A stretch of 64,000 bases of DNA from a virus: positions 1 through 64,000 of IMG/VR virus record IMGVR_UViG_3300022928_002150. The stretch is one strand, 5' to 3'. Of the stretch, positions 24,076-32,817 are shown one piece after another. The position numbers and the translations under genes are program-made. The notes beneath the pieces were generated by a model. The model made no database searches. It was given only the letters and a program-made list of their open reading frames with translations, and was not told where the DNA came from. How positions within the stretch are numbered: the stretch's first letter is position 1; every line of letters starts with the position of its first letter.

Positions 24076-24237
24076 ATGGCTTCTCGGGGTTTGTACGCAA
24101 ATATAAATCGTAGAAAAAAGAAAGGTATAAGTAGGTCTAAAAAGAAATCTACTATATCGGCTAAAGCTTATTCTTTTATGAAGGCGGGGTTTAAAAAAAG
24201 GAAAAAGAAAAATGGCAAGAAAAAAAAGAAGCGTTAA
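24076..24237 (+). CDS. Basic 53-residue phage protein
   Basis: Begins MASRGLYANINRRKKKG, a start I associate with small conserved proteins of unknown function in many marine phages, and ends in a run of Lys. Over a third of residues are Lys/Arg. AAAAGGAGAAG lies upstream of the ATG. It abuts the 26-aa gene and overlaps the 101-aa gene by 26 bases. Probably a nucleic-acid-binding head or packaging-associated protein. Confidence 0.6.
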   Translation: MASRGLYANINRRKKKGISRSKKKSTISAKAYSFMKAGFKKRKKKNGKKKKKR

Positions 24238-24517
24238 AAAGAAACACCCGGCATTAAAAAGAGCCGGAGTAAGTAAATTTAATAAAGCAAAAAGAACTCC
24301 AAAACACCCTAAAAAGTCTCATGTAGTTGTTGCTAAAGTAGGTACCAAAGTTAAAACAATACGCTTTGGTCAGCAAGGAGTTAGTGGTTCCCCTAAAAAG
24401 AAAGGGGAAAGTGCTTCTTACGCGGCTAGGCGAAGATCTTTTAAGGCTCGTCATGCTAAAAATATTGCGAAAGGCAAAATGAGCGCAGCTTACTGGGCTG
24501 ATAAGGTGAAATGGTAA
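24212..24517 (+). CDS. Basic 101-residue phage protein
   Basis: Highly basic throughout (MARKKRSVKKKHPALKRAG), with a conserved-looking C-terminal segment FKARHAKNIAKGKMSAAYW. Resembles small basic proteins found near structural genes of many phages; function not established. AAAAAGGAAAAAG precedes the ATG. Followed by a 94-base gap holding a hairpin and a promoter, so it is the last gene of its transcript segment. Confidence 0.65.
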   Translation: MARKKRSVKKKHPALKRAGVSKFNKAKRTPKHPKKSHVVVAKVGTKVKTIRFGQQGVSGSPKKKGESASYAARRRSFKARHAKNIAKGKMSAAYWADKVKW

Positions 24518-24554
24518 ACACCTAGGTATACCTAAAGGTGGTTAAAAATATATA

Positions 24555-24583
24555 TTGACAATTATGTCAATAAGTGATAGCAT
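24555..24583 (+). promoter_or_regulatory. Promoter with overlapping dyads
   Basis: TTGACA (24555-24560), 17-base spacer, TAGCAT (24578-24583; 4 of 6). The -35 is half of a dyad TTGACA-ATTA-TGTCAA (24555-24570), and the -10 lies in ATAGC-ATA-GCTAT (24577-24589), so regulator binding is possible. It serves the 253-aa gene at 24612 and perhaps terL. Confidence 0.5.
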
Positions 24584-24611
24584 AGCTATATAAAATAAAA
24601 AGAGAAACTTT

Positions 24612-25373
24612 ATGAGAGCACATTTAGGTATTACACAGGTAGATACTAACCCCTTAAATATAGCCAAGGGGAAAGTACCTAGTACTTCTATTCGAAATAT
24701 TTTTGGGTACCACCCTAATGTTACGCCTATTTTTACAGCAGTATGGGAGGGTACGGGAGACGGCGTAGTTATAGGAGATCAATTAGTGCCCTATGTTTTT
24801 CCTTCAGAACCTTTAACTATGAGTATTGTCTCTACCAGTGCGAGCGATACTGCTGTTTCTATTCTTATTAAAGGACTTGATGAAAATTATACAGAAATAT
24901 CTGCCGTAGTAGCACTAACTGGAGACACTCCAGTAGTTGTCCCCCAACCTTTTTTCAGAGTAAATGATCTTATAACGGTGTCAGGCAACGCACTTGGTCG
25001 CGTAGAATTAAAAAACGAAACTACGATATATGCTAGTATTCGTCCCACAGAGGGTAAAAATCAAGCCTCTATATATACAGTGCCAAAAAATTGTTCTTTT
25101 TACTTAACAAGAATAAATGCATTTTCTGCAGAAAGTTCAGGGGCTCCTACGTCTAAAATAGGATTTTTTCGAAACTTTATTACTACTAGTACTGGAGTAA
25201 ACTTAAGAGTGGGTGAGCTGTCTTTTGCAGATAGTTTTACAATTACAAGAACTGCCCCTTTTAAGTATGATGAAGGTACTGATATACAACTTCAAATGAA
25301 AACAGTATCGGGTAATCATGAAGCTTCCTGCTTCGCAGAAGGATACCTAGTAGACATAACTAAAGAGAGATAA
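24612..25373 (+). CDS. Putative virion structural protein, 253 aa
   Basis: Beta-rich protein of unknown family with a predicted jelly-roll-like C-terminal half. It is encoded immediately before the large terminase and after a dedicated promoter. The pattern VYTVPKNCSF-like (here IYTVPKNCSFYLTRI) followed by a beta-rich domain resembles structural proteins of unrelated tailed phages, where it may form a head or neck decoration. No enzymatic motif. RBS: AAAGAGAAAC before ATG, moderate. Confidence 0.5.
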   Translation: MRAHLGITQVDTNPLNIAKGKVPSTSIRNIFGYHPNVTPIFTAVWEGTGDGVVIGDQLVPYVFPSEPLTMSIVSTSASDTAVSILIKGLDENYTEISAVVALTGDTPVVVPQPFFRVNDLITVSGNALGRVELKNETTIYASIRPTEGKNQASIYTVPKNCSFYLTRINAFSAESSGAPTSKIGFFRNFITTSTGVNLRVGELSFADSFTITRTAPFKYDEGTDIQLQMKTVSGNHEASCFAEGYLVDITKER

Positions 25374-25378
25374 ATAAA

Positions 25379-26683
25379 ATGGCAGTAGAAGTTAGTAGGC
25401 AGGACGTAGTAGCAGAAAACTTAGTAGATATAGATAAGACTACTAGGTTTCTTAAGCTACCTGTGGCTCCTTACCTAGAAATGTTAGGAGTCGAGGCACT
25501 ACCTTCACAAAAAGCAATTATTAATGCTATAAATAATCCTAAATATAGGTTCGTTTGTGCAGCGGTATCGAGAAGACAAGGAAAGACGTACATAGCGAAT
25601 ATTATTGGACAATTAGTATCTTTAGTGCCAAATTCAAATATATTAATTATGTCTCCAAATTATGCGCTTTCTCAAATATCGTTTGACTTACAAAGAAACT
25701 TAATTAAACACTTTGACCTAGAAGTAACCAAAGATAATGCAAAAGATAAAGTTATAGAGCTCTCTAATGGCTCTACTATTAGAATGGGTTCTGTAAACCA
25801 AGTTGATTCATGTGTGGGTCGAAGTTACGATCTTATAATTTTTGACGAAGCAGCGTTAGCAGACGGCAAGGATGCCTTTAATGTCGCACTTCGGCCCACC
25901 CTTGATAAAGATAACTCTAAGGCATTATTTATATCTACACCTCGTGGTAGAAACAATTGGTTTGCTGAATTTTTTAATAGAGGTTATGAGGATGCTTTTT
26001 CTGAATGGGCATCTGTTCGCGCAACTTATAAAGATAATCCTAGAATGACAGAAGCAGACATTAACGAAGCTCGTAAAAGTATGTCTGAAGCAGAGTTCAA
26101 ACAGGAATACGAAGCTGACTTCAATACTTATGAGGGGCAGGTATGGAAATTTGATTATGAAAACTGTACAGTTAATCTCGAGGATATTCAGACAAAAGAA
26201 ATGGATGTTTTTGCAGGACTTGATGTAGGCTATAGAGACCCTACTGCTTTCTGTGTTGTTGCATACGATTGGGATGAAGAAAAGTACTTTTTAGTAGACG
26301 AATATTTAGACGCAGAGAGAACAACTGAGCAGCACGCAATAGAAATTCAAGCTTTAATTCAAAAATGGGATATAGATTACATTTATATTGACTCAGCAGC
26401 ACAACAAACAAGATTTGATTTTGCACAAAACTACGATATTAGTACTATCAATGCAAAAAAATCTATACTGGATGGTATATCTCATGTCGCAGGTATAGTC
26501 GACAACAATAACTTATTAGTGTCTCAAAAATGTAAAGAATCTTTAGCTGCTTTGGACCAATATCAATGGGATCCTAATCCTAATCTATTAAAAGAGAAGC
26601 CAAAACATAATAGAGCTTCTCATATGGCAGACGCCATAAGGTATGCTATTTACTCTTTTGAGACTAGCAATACGGGATTCTAA
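25379..26683 (+). CDS. terL: Terminase large subunit (packaging ATPase/nuclease)
   Basis: Motor that cuts concatemeric DNA and pumps it into the prohead. The ATPase domain has the phage-type Walker A SRRQGKT (residues 64-70) and Walker B LIIFDEAA (152-159), then a coupling-type motif ISTPRG (about 185-190). The RNase H-like nuclease domain has Asp in AGLDVGYRDP (residue 282), Asp in YIDSAAQQ (about 348) and Asp in SHMADAIRY near the C-terminus. 434 residues is a usual length. Starts at ATG 5 bases after the 253-aa gene. Confidence 0.95.
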   Translation: MAVEVSRQDVVAENLVDIDKTTRFLKLPVAPYLEMLGVEALPSQKAIINAINNPKYRFVCAAVSRRQGKTYIANIIGQLVSLVPNSNILIMSPNYALSQISFDLQRNLIKHFDLEVTKDNAKDKVIELSNGSTIRMGSVNQVDSCVGRSYDLIIFDEAALADGKDAFNVALRPTLDKDNSKALFISTPRGRNNWFAEFFNRGYEDAFSEWASVRATYKDNPRMTEADINEARKSMSEAEFKQEYEADFNTYEGQVWKFDYENCTVNLEDIQTKEMDVFAGLDVGYRDPTAFCVVAYDWDEEKYFLVDEYLDAERTTEQHAIEIQALIQKWDIDYIYIDSAAQQTRFDFAQNYDISTINAKKSILDGISHVAGIVDNNNLLVSQKCKESLAALDQYQWDPNPNLLKEKPKHNRASHMADAIRYAIYSFETSNTGF

Positions 26684-26872
26684 ATGAATTATATAGAAAT
26701 TAGAGTGCAGCAACTTATAGAAGAGCGGGATAAGAATCAAGGTACCATGGAAATACAGTGGTATAACCGTCTTATTAATGAGCTTCACTGGGCAAATCAA
26801 ATGACTACTAATAAAAAAGAATTACAAAACTGTAATTTAGATAAAAGAAAGCGGTCAAGAATAAAAAACTAA
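26684..26872 (+). CDS. Small helical protein, 62 aa
   Basis: Starts at the base after the terL stop. Predicted helical and charged (IEIRVQQLIEERDKNQGTMEIQWYNRLINEL), with a basic tail. Small proteins of this type next to terL are common in phages; the role is unknown, perhaps in packaging. Confidence 0.6.
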   Translation: MNYIEIRVQQLIEERDKNQGTMEIQWYNRLINELHWANQMTTNKKELQNCNLDKRKRSRIKN

Positions 26873-26912
26873 CAATATAAGATTATAATTACCACCTGCT
26901 TAAAAATAGTAG

Positions 26913-26941
26913 TTGACAATGTATCTGGTACACGATATAAT
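26913..26941 (+). promoter_or_regulatory. Perfect sigma70 promoter before the HNH gene
   Basis: TTGACA (26913-26918), 17-base spacer, TATAAT (26936-26941). The spacer holds TGTA-TCTGG-TACA (26920-26932), a short dyad whose centre resembles that of the terminase promoter. An ATG-GTA-TTC-TAA mini-frame lies in the leader at 26956-26967, just before the gene's ATG. Confidence 0.75.
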
Positions 26942-26970
26942 TTCGTAAGTAAAAAATGGTATTCTAAAAA

Positions 26971-27336
26971 ATGGAGAAGCTAAAAAGAGACCCGATAAAA
27001 TATATACGGGATAAAGCAAAAGCAAGATATGAAAAAGACAATAAATGCTATATCTGCAATGCTACCACTAAGTTAGATTTTCACCACTTTTTTAGTCTAA
27101 GCCCTTTGTTCCATAAGTGGATAAAAGAAATGGGCTATTTTGAAGAAGATATTAGAGAATTTAGAGATGAGTTCATTAATGAACACATTGAAGAATTATA
27201 CGATTATACTGTAACTCTTTGCCATGAGCATCATTTAAAGTTACATAGTATATATGGCAGAAATCCCCCCTTGCACACAGCAAAAAAACAGCAAAGATGG
27301 GTAGAGATTCAAAGAGAGAAAAATGGCTTGGTATAA
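26971..27336 (+). CDS. HNH-type endonuclease
   Basis: 121 residues. The zinc-binding and catalytic pattern is visible: CYICNATTKLDFHHF (Cys-x2-Cys followed by His-His), then TLCHEHHLKLHS with the second metal and catalytic residues. HNH proteins encoded between terminase and portal genes assist terminase cutting in HK97-like phages, and its position between terL and portal fits that role. No strong ribosome-binding site is evident at the ATG. It overlaps the portal gene by 14 bases. A free-standing homing nuclease is the alternative. Confidence 0.75.
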   Translation: MEKLKRDPIKYIRDKAKARYEKDNKCYICNATTKLDFHHFFSLSPLFHKWIKEMGYFEEDIREFRDEFINEHIEELYDYTVTLCHEHHLKLHSIYGRNPPLHTAKKQQRWVEIQREKNGLV

Positions 27337-28519
27337 TAAAATTCTTGGTCGGGAAACAGTAGAAACAGAAGAAAAACTTAATCCTGCCCAGCCATGGTAT
27401 GATCATAAAGTAGAATCGTCTCGTGAATTAACATATTCTTATGAGCTTGCGTATGAGCAACTAGAAATTGTTAATAGGGGCGTCAATATGATTGTAGATG
27501 ATGTTTCTGAAATTACGACCAAGATTGGCCCGTCCCTCCCTATCAATAATCCTTATAAAGGCGTCAAAAGAGCCAAGTTAAATATATTACTTAACAAAGA
27601 GCCAAACCTTTATCAGGATATTAGCACGTTCAAACGAAATTTAGTAACAGACTTTCTGTTAGATGGTAATATTTTTATTTACTTTGATGGCGTACACCTT
27701 TATCATCTCCCAGCAAGCAAGATGATAATACATGCGAGCGAAACTACCTATATAGATCATTATACTTTTAATGAGACTGTACGATACTCGCCAAATGAAA
27801 TTATACATATAAAAGATAATTCTTTTTATTCTATATATCGCGGGATCTCTAGACTTAAGCCCGCGCTCAGGACTATGGTTTTAACCAAGTCTATGAGAGA
27901 TTTTCAAGATAACTTTTTTAAAAATGGTGCTGTACCAGGTTTAGTGTTAAAAAGCCCCAACACTCTTTCAGAGAAAATTAAAGAAAGAATGTTAGCTTCT
28001 TGGCAGCAGCGCTATAGACCAGACGCAGGAGGCAGAAGACCCTTAATACTAGACGGAGGTTTAGAGATTGATGCAGTGTCTAATGTTAATTTTAAGGAAT
28101 TGGATTTTCAAGCAGCTATTGCAGAAAACGAAAAAATAATTCTTAAAGCATTGGGGGTTCCCCCTATTTTGCTGGATTCAGGAAATAACGCTAACTTGCG
28201 ACCAAACATGCGGTTATACTATTTAGAAACCGTACTACCCGTAGTAAGAAAAATCAATTTTGCACTAGAAAGGTTTTTTGGGTTTGAGATAGTAGAAGAT
28301 GCTACTAATATACCTGCACTACAACCGGAGCTTAGAGACCAATCTCAGTATTATACTTCCCTAGTAAATGCTGGGGTTATTTCTCCTAACGAAGCACGAA
28401 ATCATTTAGGGTTTGATCCAGTTGAAGGGTATGATGAACTAAGAGTACCCGCAAATATTGCTGGAAGCGCAGTAGATCCGTCAGAAGGCGGAAGACCTGT
28501 AGAACAAGAGGAAGATTAA
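27323..28519 (+). CDS. Portal protein (HK97 type)
   Basis: Dodecameric ring through which DNA enters and leaves the head. The 398-residue sequence shows the HK97-family features: SMRDFQDNFFKNGAVPGLVL in the middle, a wing segment, LGVPPILLDSG, and the C-terminal NAGVISPNEARNHLGFDPVEG motif. Starts at ATG inside the end of the HNH gene, with AGAGAG upstream. Followed after 3 bases by a small head-associated gene. Confidence 0.92.
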   Translation: MAWYNKILGRETVETEEKLNPAQPWYDHKVESSRELTYSYELAYEQLEIVNRGVNMIVDDVSEITTKIGPSLPINNPYKGVKRAKLNILLNKEPNLYQDISTFKRNLVTDFLLDGNIFIYFDGVHLYHLPASKMIIHASETTYIDHYTFNETVRYSPNEIIHIKDNSFYSIYRGISRLKPALRTMVLTKSMRDFQDNFFKNGAVPGLVLKSPNTLSEKIKERMLASWQQRYRPDAGGRRPLILDGGLEIDAVSNVNFKELDFQAAIAENEKIILKALGVPPILLDSGNNANLRPNMRLYYLETVLPVVRKINFALERFFGFEIVEDATNIPALQPELRDQSQYYTSLVNAGVISPNEARNHLGFDPVEGYDELRVPANIAGSAVDPSEGGRPVEQEED

Positions 28520-28522
28520 GAT

Positions 28523-28891
28523 ATGGCAACTAGACGACAGACCGTTGCAACTTTAACTAAGCTACGAGATCATATTGTACAATTCGGAGTAAAAGCTCCG
28601 ATATCTTATGAAGAGTATATTAAGTTAAAGCCTACCAATCCTATTACTAAAAGGGAGCTTGGCCGTGTATTTAACGGTAGATGGGCTAGGGTATTAACAG
28701 CCCTGATCAGGAAGTTCCCTACAGTATATGATGACGCTGCAAAAGCTCATGCAAAGCCTGTAATTCAGCCTAAGGCAGAACCTAAGGTAGAGCCTGAAGC
28801 AGCGCCTAAATCAGCACCAAGGAAGCCGGTAACAAAACCTGCTCCTAAGCGGTTCGCTGCTAAGAAGGAGGATGTTAAAAACGATGAATAA
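28523..28891 (+). CDS. Small protein with Pro/Lys/Glu-rich tail, 122 aa
   Basis: Residues 1-75 look like a compact helical domain with a possible DNA-binding pattern (ITKRELGRVFNGRWARVLTAL); the remainder is a low-complexity tail with PKAEP/PKVEP-like repeats and basic end. It lies between portal and protease-capsid genes and overlaps the latter by 8 bases when the capsid frame starts at 28884. Probably a head-associated or regulatory protein. Family not assigned. Confidence 0.6.
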   Translation: MATRRQTVATLTKLRDHIVQFGVKAPISYEEYIKLKPTNPITKRELGRVFNGRWARVLTALIRKFPTVYDDAAKAHAKPVIQPKAEPKVEPEAAPKSAPRKPVTKPAPKRFAAKKEDVKNDE

Positions 28892-30917
28892 AATTTTTAG
28901 TTTTACATCTACATTTAAAGCGTTAAATGAAGATGATGATGGGATTCACATTTGCGGAATGGCAAGCACTAATGATGCTGATCGTGCAAATGACATAATT
29001 GACGTGGAGGCCTGGACAAAGGGAGGCCTTGCTAATTTTGAAAAGAACCCTATAATTTTATTTAATCACGACTACAATAAACCGATCGGACGAGCTACTG
29101 GGCTTAAAGTTACAGACAATGGTTTGGAACTTAAAGCGAAGATAAGTAAGTCTGCTCCTGATAGTGTAGGTACGTTGATTAAAGAAGGCATTCTTGGAGC
29201 TTTTTCTGTTGGTTTCCGGGTCAAGGATGCGGATTACTTAGAGGAAACTGATGGATTAAAGATTAAGGACGCTGAGTTGTTCGAGGTATCAGTTGTATCT
29301 GTACCTTGCAATCAGGCAGCTACTTTTTCGCTAGCTAAATCTTTCGACTCAGAAGCTGAGTACGAAGATTTTAAAAAAACTTTTTTAAAAAATAGTGTGG
29401 ATCTAGCCGGTCAGTCTCTGGCTAAAGACGAAGTCAATACTTCTAGCGTAGCTAGTGACACACCGGAAACCGCGCAAAGCGCACAAAAGGAGATAGAAAT
29501 GTCTGATGTTAAAAATTCAGAAATTGACTTAGAAGCTTTTGCTAAAAAGGTAGCGGAAGAAACCGCTGCCAAAATCGCAATGAAGCAAGCCGAAGTCAAA
29601 GCTGCAGATGAAAAAGCAGCACTCGAACAACAAGAAAAAGCCTCTCAGGAAGCTGAAGAAAAAGCCGCTCAGGAAGCTGAAGTCAAGTCTGCTATTGTTA
29701 CTGGTGTTCAATCAGGAACTGAAAAGTTGATGGCTGATTTCGAAGAGAAGATGTCTGCATCTAATGCTGACCAGGCTGAAGTTATTGCTAAGTTCCAAAA
29801 AGAACTTACCGAAAAAGAAGAAGAAATCACTAAAATGCGCATGTCTAAAGGGCTTTTCGCTGATCGTGGTTCTGAACAGTCACTTGAAAAGCATGCTAAA
29901 GAACTTATGCACGCGCATCTTGCTGGTGTAATTACTGGTAAAGGTTGGAACACTGACTATGCTAAGTCTGTTTTCGAAAAAGCTGGTGTTACTTACACGG
30001 CTACAGGGGGTCAAAACGATCCCGGTATCGACGTTGTAGTATCTCGCGAAATTGAGAAAGAAATTCAATTAGAGCTTCGCACCGCAGCTTTATTTAAAGA
30101 AATGCCAGTAGAGAGTCAATCTACTGTATTGCCTCTGCAGTCTGATACCAATCTGGCTAAGTGGGCAAATGCACGCGACAGTGCTAACGATGGTACTGGT
30201 AGTGATATTGCTAACCGTGGCAATTCTGACAATACTTATGATGTTGGCCAGAAGGTTGTACAGGTTGATCGTCTTATTTCAACTTCTTTCCTCGATAACT
30301 ACATCGATGAGAAAGTTTTGATTAATATCATGCCTATGCTGACTGCTGGTATTGCACGTTCACATGCCCGAGCTGTTGATGCTGCTATTATTAATGGTAA
30401 CTCTGCAAATATTACAGGTTTGATTGGCCATGCAACTGCTGGTGCTGAATGGGGAGCTCAGGTTGCTGCTAACCTTACGTTTAGTGCTGATGTACTTGTT
30501 AAGTGTCGTCGTAATATGGGCGTATACGGCCTTAACCCACAGGACGTTGTATTTATCGTATCACAAGATAAGTACTATGACCTTTTAGAAGATCCCGACT
30601 TCCAGACTGTTGATGAAGTTGGTTCAGATATGGCAGTACGTTTGACTGGTCAGGTTGGTCGTGTATACGGTTCTCCTGTAGTTCTTACGGACAATATGCC
30701 TGCTGACGCTGAAGATGGATTTGGTGGAGCTTTGTGTGTCAACACTTCAAACTTCATTATTCCTCGTCTCCGTGGAATTACTGTTGAGCAGGACTACGAA
30801 GTAGCTGCACAACGCCGCGTATTAGTTGCTACTCAGCATATGGGCTTTGATGAGCTCTTTGCTGGTGCTGGTGGTAAGTCTGCTGCTACTCACGCAGTAT
30901 ACAATGCCTTAGCATAA
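28884..30917 (+). CDS. Prohead protease - scaffold - major capsid fusion frame
   Basis: One 677-residue frame with three parts. Residues 1-160 are an HK97-type (S78) prohead protease with His in FNHDY (residue 62) and Ser in AFSVGF (108). Residues about 180-310 are Ala/Glu/Lys-rich helices like a delta/scaffold region. Residues about 330-677 are an HK97-fold major capsid protein. The ATG at 28884 is preferred over 28872, because AAGGAGG abuts 28872. An in-frame ATG at 29499 (residue 206) follows AAAGGAGATAGAA at ideal spacing, so a 472-residue capsid precursor could be made on its own. Codon choice in the capsid part shifts to CGT/GGT/GCT, as in highly expressed genes. A strong terminator follows. 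Confidence 0.92.
   Translation: MNKIFSFTSTFKALNEDDDGIHICGMASTNDADRANDIIDVEAWTKGGLANFEKNPIILFNHDYNKPIGRATGLKVTDNGLELKAKISKSAPDSVGTLIKEGILGAFSVGFRVKDADYLEETDGLKIKDAELFEVSVVSVPCNQAATFSLAKSFDSEAEYEDFKKTFLKNSVDLAGQSLAKDEVNTSSVASDTPETAQSAQKEIEMSDVKNSEIDLEAFAKKVAEETAAKIAMKQAEVKAADEKAALEQQEKASQEAEEKAAQEAEVKSAIVTGVQSGTEKLMADFEEKMSASNADQAEVIAKFQKELTEKEEEITKMRMSKGLFADRGSEQSLEKHAKELMHAHLAGVITGKGWNTDYAKSVFEKAGVTYTATGGQNDPGIDVVVSREIEKEIQLELRTAALFKEMPVESQSTVLPLQSDTNLAKWANARDSANDGTGSDIANRGNSDNTYDVGQKVVQVDRLISTSFLDNYIDEKVLINIMPMLTAGIARSHARAVDAAIINGNSANITGLIGHATAGAEWGAQVAANLTFSADVLVKCRRNMGVYGLNPQDVVFIVSQDKYYDLLEDPDFQTVDEVGSDMAVRLTGQVGRVYGSPVVLTDNMPADAEDGFGGALCVNTSNFIIPRLRGITVEQDYEVAAQRRVLVATQHMGFDELFAGAGGKSAATHAVYNALA
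29485..29501 (+). promoter_or_regulatory. Internal ribosome-binding site for a separate capsid precursor
   Basis: AAAAGGAGATAGAA followed by ATG (29499-29501), in frame with the protease-capsid fusion. GGAG is 6 bases from the ATG, a better start signal than that of the full-length protein. It would yield scaffold plus capsid without protease. Confidence 0.65.
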
Positions 30918-30930
30918 AAATTAACTTTTT

Positions 30931-30964
30931 ACTTCGGGGGACAGCAATGTCCCCCCAAGTTTTT
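30931..30964 (+). terminator. Rho-independent terminator after the capsid gene
   Basis: Stem GGGGGACA (30936-30943) and TGTCCCCC (30948-30955) closed by GCAA, flanked by ACTT/AAGT pairs and ending in a T-run (30960-30964). It can reduce transcription of the downstream connector and tail genes relative to capsid. Confidence 0.85.
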
Positions 30965-30979
30965 ACTAATTGACTTAAT

Positions 30980-31558
30980 ATGACTGATTTAATTACTATA
31001 GATAAATATAAAGAAATTGAAGGAATTACATCGACTAAAGAAGATGTAAAACTTGAGGTTTTTATTCCCTCTGTAAGTCAATTAGTAAAAACTTACTGTG
31101 GAAATTCGCTTATTGATTTTTACACGACTAATAAAGTCGAAGCTTTTTCCTTAAGTTGGGAGTCTGACATTCTTCAGTTAACAGAGAGCCCTGTAAATAC
31201 AATAATTGAAATACAGGAAAGACGCAGGCCTACAGAAGAATATAAAACAGTGCCTGTAGAAGACTATTATTTAGATAATAAAACAGATAGTGTTTTAAGA
31301 ATAGCACGCACACACAGGTTCTGGCCGACAGGTCCAGGAGCTGTTACTGTTACTTACACTGCAGGATATGCAACAACACCTGCAGATCTCTTATTAGCTG
31401 TAGCAGACTTGATTACTTATTATTTGAAAGATGAGCATAAACAAAGACAGACTTTACAAGGGGCTAGTATTGAAAATGCTAAGCCTAGTGGCTCTAGTGG
31501 AGGCCCTGCTTTTCCTGATCATATAAAAAGAGTCCTAGACTTATATAAGAATTTTTAA
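30980..31558 (+). CDS. Head-tail connector (gp6-like), 192 aa
   Basis: Resembles the HK97 gp6/phage QLRG-type connector family: N-terminal helices (TIDKYKEIEGITSTKEDV), a middle beta segment and the typical WPTGPGAVTVTYTAGYATTPADLLLAV region, then a helical C-terminus. These proteins form a ring below the portal. The position directly after capsid fits. Starts at ATG after the terminator. Confidence 0.8.
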   Translation: MTDLITIDKYKEIEGITSTKEDVKLEVFIPSVSQLVKTYCGNSLIDFYTTNKVEAFSLSWESDILQLTESPVNTIIEIQERRRPTEEYKTVPVEDYYLDNKTDSVLRIARTHRFWPTGPGAVTVTYTAGYATTPADLLLAVADLITYYLKDEHKQRQTLQGASIENAKPSGSSGGPAFPDHIKRVLDLYKNF

Positions 31559-31560
31559 CC

Positions 31561-32817
31561 ATGGCTAGACCTGTAAAAAATATAGATCAGCTAATACAAG
31601 ATATGATCCAAGGGCAGTATGTTAAAGCAAAGTTGTGGCGGCGAGCTATAGACAAAAATATAGATATTAGACAAAAATTTCAAATGCAGGGAGAGTACAT
31701 AAAAAGATTTGAGGAGTTTACTAGAGCGGCTCGAAAGGCACATTCTAACGAAAATTCTACTTTTAATTTTGAAGGTCAAACGTATCAAGCTAGAAGTGCT
31801 CTAAGGACGGCAGCTGCAGTAAATAATAGGTCTCATAAAGACTTTGGACGAGCTAATTTTAAACAACAAGCTTACACCTTAAAAAAGCTTTTTCCCGAGC
31901 TTGCAGAAGGTCAAGAGTTGGGACATAAGAATATCAGCGTACTTAGAGCGTCTCTTTCTTCCGTACTTGCATCAATGGATACTAAAGATCCTAGAAGACA
32001 ATCTATCAAAGCTTTATTTATTCTTGCACAAAATATAGATCGCATTACAGAAGTAGGTGAAATGAGTTTTGACGACTTATTGGATCAGCTAGAAATGAGC
32101 GTGTCCAAGGGTTATGAGGTTAAAGCTGAGTATACAAAAGATGTAAAATTACTCTCAGGCATCTCAGGTAGTTTAGAGCTAGAGTTTGAACCCAAAGACC
32201 TTAATCAATATAAAGGACGCTTATCAGGTAAAGTAGGAGAGTTATTTAGGAAAGTAATTACTGACGCATCTTTTGATTTAGCTTCACATGAAGGATTTAG
32301 TAGTAATATAGCTAACATTAAAGGGTCTCCTTCTATGATAGAGGATATAACAGCTCAGAGTCTTCAGCTAATAGACCCTACTAAAAAATATGCTCCTGGG
32401 AGAAAAACAAAAGCAAAGTCCAAAACACAAAATATGCGAGGACCAAAAACTAAAATGAAGAGGAATAAAAAAGTTAAAGCCCGTAGCCCCTCTGGTCCAG
32501 GTCGAGGCAAAGGAGCATCTAGTGCTCCTTTAGAGTTATTAGGTATATTGAATCAACAACTACCTAGAGTAGTTGCGAACAATATGGGAGACCCTAGATT
32601 GAATTATGTTACAGGCAGATTCGCAAGTAGTGTCAATGTTACTGATGTTACTCAAACAGCTCGAGGTTTTCCAAGTATAGGATATACATATAGAAGGAAT
32701 CCTTATGAGGTATTCGAAAGAGATCCTGATAGAGATCCTAGAAAACTTATTGATTTATCTATACGCGAAATTGCTGCACAATTCGCTATAGGCAGATTCT
32801 ATACTAGGAGAGTATAA
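31561..32817 (+). CDS. Head-tail joining region protein, 418 aa
   Basis: The N-terminal 260 residues are helical and charged and not recognised. The middle (about 275-315) is very basic and Lys/Arg/Pro/Gly-rich. The C-terminal 100 residues (LGILNQQLPRVVANNMGDPRLNYVTGRFASSV to RYNPYEVF-like) resemble tail-completion or head-closure domains. Position between connector and tail-terminator genes supports a neck role. The long extra N-terminal part is unusual for such proteins. Confidence 0.5.
   Translation: MARPVKNIDQLIQDMIQGQYVKAKLWRRAIDKNIDIRQKFQMQGEYIKRFEEFTRAARKAHSNENSTFNFEGQTYQARSALRTAAAVNNRSHKDFGRANFKQQAYTLKKLFPELAEGQELGHKNISVLRASLSSVLASMDTKDPRRQSIKALFILAQNIDRITEVGEMSFDDLLDQLEMSVSKGYEVKAEYTKDVKLLSGISGSLELEFEPKDLNQYKGRLSGKVGELFRKVITDASFDLASHEGFSSNIANIKGSPSMIEDITAQSLQLIDPTKKYAPGRKTKAKSKTQNMRGPKTKMKRNKKVKARSPSGPGRGKGASSAPLELLGILNQQLPRVVANNMGDPRLNYVTGRFASSVNVTDVTQTARGFPSIGYTYRRNPYEVFERDPDRDPRKLIDLSIREIAAQFAIGRFYTRRV

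Noticed and set aside
24518-24545. Hairpin CACCT/AGGTG as terminator after the basic-protein genes
   Set aside because: Stem is short and no T-run follows; at best a weak terminator or RNA stability element.
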